A DNA stretch of 64,000 bases, taken from assembly GCA_009801015.1 (NCBI GenBank), contig VHZZ01000837.1, forward strand, positions 20,404 to 84,403, given 5' to 3'. The notes beneath the pieces are model-generated. The model had not been told where the DNA came from. It saw only the letters and a program-made list of their open reading frames with translations, and did not search any database. Position 1 is the first letter of the stretch; every line of letters begins with the position of its first letter. Shown here one piece after another: positions 61,569 through 64,000 of the stretch. The position numbers were made by a program, and so were the translations under genes. This stretch comes from Silene noctiflora. Lineage: Eukaryota > Streptophyta > Magnoliopsida > Caryophyllales > Caryophyllaceae.

Positions 61569-61735
61569 TGACACTATCCGTCACAAGCGGAAGACGGATA
61601 GTGCCTCTTTCACAATTTATAGGGTGTTTCATTTCTCCCCCACTTGCACTCTCACTTGTCTTATTGTGAGAGGGACATTATCCGTCTTCAGCTTGTGACG
61701 GATAGTGTCCGTCACAAACAAGACGTTTTGCTTTA
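61569..61735. mobile_element. MITE, GACGGATAGTG family, upstream of the WRKY gene
   Basis: ACACTATCCGTCACAAGCGG at left is inverted as CTTGTGACGGATAGTGTCC at right, with the outer end GTCACAAACAAGACGTTTTG. It is the reverse-orientation match of the element at 45.74-45.93 kb. Confidence 0.75.
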
Positions 61736-61789
61736 CAAATTACAATCTTTAATATATTTGTGGATTAGATGGAGGGTGTATGGCCGGAT

Positions 61790-62150
61790 GGGTGGTAATT
61801 CGGGTCGGATTTGGATCAGGTACGAGTTATGTCGAGTCAACCTACTATTTTGTGTTAGAGTCGGGTTTGGATCATTTCGGACAAATGATGTATCGGATCG
61901 GATTTTGGTCAGAACATTATCGGTGCAATATCGGGTCGGGTTCGGGTCATTGATCATTAGGCCGTGTCGGGTTATGAGGCGTTATCGGTTTTAGTTTGCA
62001 ACATTCTCGGATTCTGTCGAGTCGAGTTTGCATGGGTACGGGTTGGGTCGGGCTTACCAGCTCTAGCCTCTAGGAGGATGAAAGGTGAACGGGTCAATCA
62101 GGTCGAGCTTGAGTCTGACCGTGTTGAATTGGGTCGAATTATTTTGGGTT
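61790..62150 (+). repeat. Degenerate CGGGTC tract
   Basis: GGGTCGGAT, CGGGTCGGG, TTCGGGTCA and GGGTCGAA words recur irregularly. The open frames on both strands come from this bias and are not genes. Confidence 0.7.
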
Positions 62151-62500
62151 TCGCGTTACTTAGGAATAATGGTTAGTATGTATTGGTAAATTGTCGGTTT
62201 TTTTTTTTCTTTCATTTAAACGAGTACCACTTAGTAACAAAATCGTGATTAAAGTTGGTTGTAGCTAATGGCTGAAAAAATAGACATTATTTTACATTTT
62301 TACCAAGTTAACTACGGAGTAGATTCTCCAAAAGAAAAAAAAAATGGTAACAAAATAGTTCATGCAAACGAGTCAGAACCAATTGATAATAAAGAAAATA
62401 GTTAGCTAATAAAGTGATAATCTTTCTCCTTTTTCGAGGGTCTTATATGGGTTTCTTCACATTAAACGACTCTTAAGTCTCACCCCCGTTTTAAGAGAAA

Positions 62501-62844
62501 TCTACATAATATAAAAGGGAATTATTTTTAAGTTCTGGTTAGCTCCTTATTTTAGGGGTAAAAAAATTAATTTTCTAATGTGAAACCTACCCATGATCTT
62601 AGCAACAATTACTTAAATTTTTTTTATTTTAAATGTTAGAGTAATTTATTCAATTCATTATTACTACATTTCAATTTAATTCAACGTCGGTGCAATTCTC
62701 TAATTTAATTTTAGTTCATATATTTTTTATTTAATTGATGTTAAAATGAATATTATGTTTAATTATATCCATATAAGCTCAGATATCATAGTTTTAAAAC
62801 TGACCCATGCATTTTTTTATTTTTTTACACGGAAATAAAACTAG
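62501..62844 (+). mobile_element. Possible Helitron copy (TC...CTAG)
   Basis: It begins A|TCTACATAATATAAAAGG and could end CTAG|T at 62841-62844. The start resembles Helitron 5' ends, and a second start of the same kind (A|TCTACATAGTATAAAAG) lies at 62874. No GC hairpin precedes the CTAG, so the 3' end is doubtful. Confidence 0.35.
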
Positions 62845-63048
62845 TTTATTGTATGTTATAGTAGCAGAATAAATCTACATAGTATAAAAGTAATGACTTT
62901 TAAAGCCTTCTGACTGGCCCCTCCTTTTTAGGAAATAAAAATTCCCTTTTTTTTTCCTTAAATCATGGTGTACCCCTTTGGTTTATGGTATTTAATTTGC
63001 ATCTACAATACGAGTGAAGAATACAATTACTTACAAACCAAATTAGAT

Positions 63049-63050
<2 letters not shown>

Positions 63051-63083
<33 letters not shown>
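63051..63083 (+). repeat. (AT)n microsatellite at the gap edge
   Basis: An unbroken TA run leads straight into the undetermined bases. Confidence 0.9.
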
Positions 63084-63718
63084 NNNNNNNNNNNNNNNNN
63101 NNNNNNNNNNNNNNNNNNNNNNNNNNNNNNNNNNNNNNNNNNNNNNNNNNNNNNNNNNNNNNNNNNNNNNNNNNNNNNNNNNNNNNNNNNNNNNNNNNNN
63201 NNNNNNNNNNNNNNNNNNNNNNNNNNNNNNNNNNNNNNNNNNNNNNNNNNNNNNNNNNNNNNNNNNNNNNNNNNNNNNNNNNNNNNNNNNNNNNNNNNNN
63301 NNNNNNNNNNNNNNNNNNNNNNNNNNNNNNNNNNNNNNNNNNNNNNNNNNNNNNNNNNNNNNNNNNNNNNNNNNNNNNNNNNNNNNNNNNNNNNNNNNNN
63401 NNNNNNNNNNNNNNNNNNNNNNNNNNNNNNNNNNNNNNNNNNNNNNNNNNNNNNNNNNNNNNNNNNNNNNNNNNNNNNNNNNNNNNNNNNNNNNNNNNNN
63501 NNNNNNNNNNNNNNNNNNNNNNNNNNNNNNNNNNNNNNNNNNNNNNNNNNNNNNNNNNNNNNNNNNNNNNNNNNNNNNNNNNNNNNNNNNNNNNNNNNNN
63601 NNNNNNNNNNNNNNNNNNNNNNNNNNNNNNNNNNNNNNNNNNNNNNNNNNNNNNNNNNNNNNNNNNNNNNNNNNNNNNNNNNNNNNNNNNNNNNNNNNNN
63701 NNNNNNNNNNNNNNNNNN
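63084..63718. other. Assembly gap (635 undetermined bases)
   Basis: Unbroken run of N, probably caused by the AT repeat beside it. Confidence 0.99.
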
Positions 63719-63825
63719 TTGTCTTATCGAAACAAGTAGTGTAGTATTTGACCCGTTTTACTCTTAAGAAGCATATAATCGTCTTAACTCTTAACAGAGA
63801 CCATTGTAATATTTAATAGCACAAC

Positions 63826-64000
63826 AAGTCTCTCTTGCGACGGGTCGGATCCTTGCGACGGGTAATGCAACTCACAAAACGAATAGGGGGACAAGGTGGG
63901 GGCACCCCCACTTGCTTTCCTCTCTCCTCTCATGGGCATTTTGTGAGACAAAATGGTATCCGTCACAAGCTTGTGACGAATACCTTCCGTCACAAATGAG
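63826..64000. mobile_element. MITE, GACGGGTA subfamily, cut by the window end
   Basis: TTGCGACGGGTCGGATCC, CACTTGCTTTCCTCTCTCC and CCTTCCGTCACAAATGAG appear in order, matching the reverse complement of the 47.6-kb element. Confidence 0.7.

Noticed and set aside
61733-62176. Frames on both strands in the GGGTC tract at 61.7-62.2 kb
   Set aside because: They arise from the biased repeat composition and have no protein-like features.

Overview
This is a stretch of plant nuclear DNA. All but three of the coding loci carry spliceosomal introns, the families are land-plant ones (LEA_1, OSCA/CSC1, DHHC S-acyltransferase, DUF1336/EDR2-like, group I WRKY), and the spacers are AT-rich and full of small transposons (Stowaway, hAT, Helitron, SINE). 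A eudicot is likely. Caryophyllales is a guess from the style of the repeats, not something I can prove. There are two assembly gaps (35064-35938 and 63084-63718).

Layout. 1-5050: repeat-rich DNA with a MULE transposase scrap, a well-bounded hAT-type element and a Helitron terminus. 5494-6021: a LEA_1 gene with an ABRE and TATA promoter. 7366-8170 (minus): a two-exon, single-pass membrane protein with a possible ATG8-interaction motif. 9180-22590 and 24120-33476: two tandem OSCA/CSC1-like channel genes in the same orientation, each with nine coding exons and an intact frame. Copy A carries about 6 kb of a roughly 311-bp tandem repeat in its seventh coding intron; copy B does not. 33944-34399 (minus): a small unknown ORF. 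36832-37875: an intronless multi-pass membrane protein. 39375-39782: the N-terminal quarter of a sugar transporter. 40740-45118 (minus): a nine-exon DHHC protein S-acyltransferase. 51573-54226: an eight-exon DUF1336/EDR2-like protein with an N-myristoylation start. 55148-61244 (minus): a four-exon group I WRKY factor resembling AtWRKY3/4. The rest is MITEs, SINEs, degenerate GGGTC tracts and low-complexity DNA.

The genes do not form an operon or an obvious cluster. Several belong to stress biology by family (LEA, osmosensing channels, EDR2-like, WRKY), but their neighbourhood need not be functional.

The most notable observations concern the OSCA pair. Two tracts (580 bp and 513 bp, introns included) read as identical between paralogs that are otherwise clearly diverged, which suggests recent gene conversion. 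Both copies appear to lack a symmetric exon for part of the cytosolic domain. The satellite array sits inside one copy only. I found no convincing new multi-gene system. Splice sites were placed by eye from GT/AG signals, frame continuity and remembered family sequences; no alignment or database search was run.
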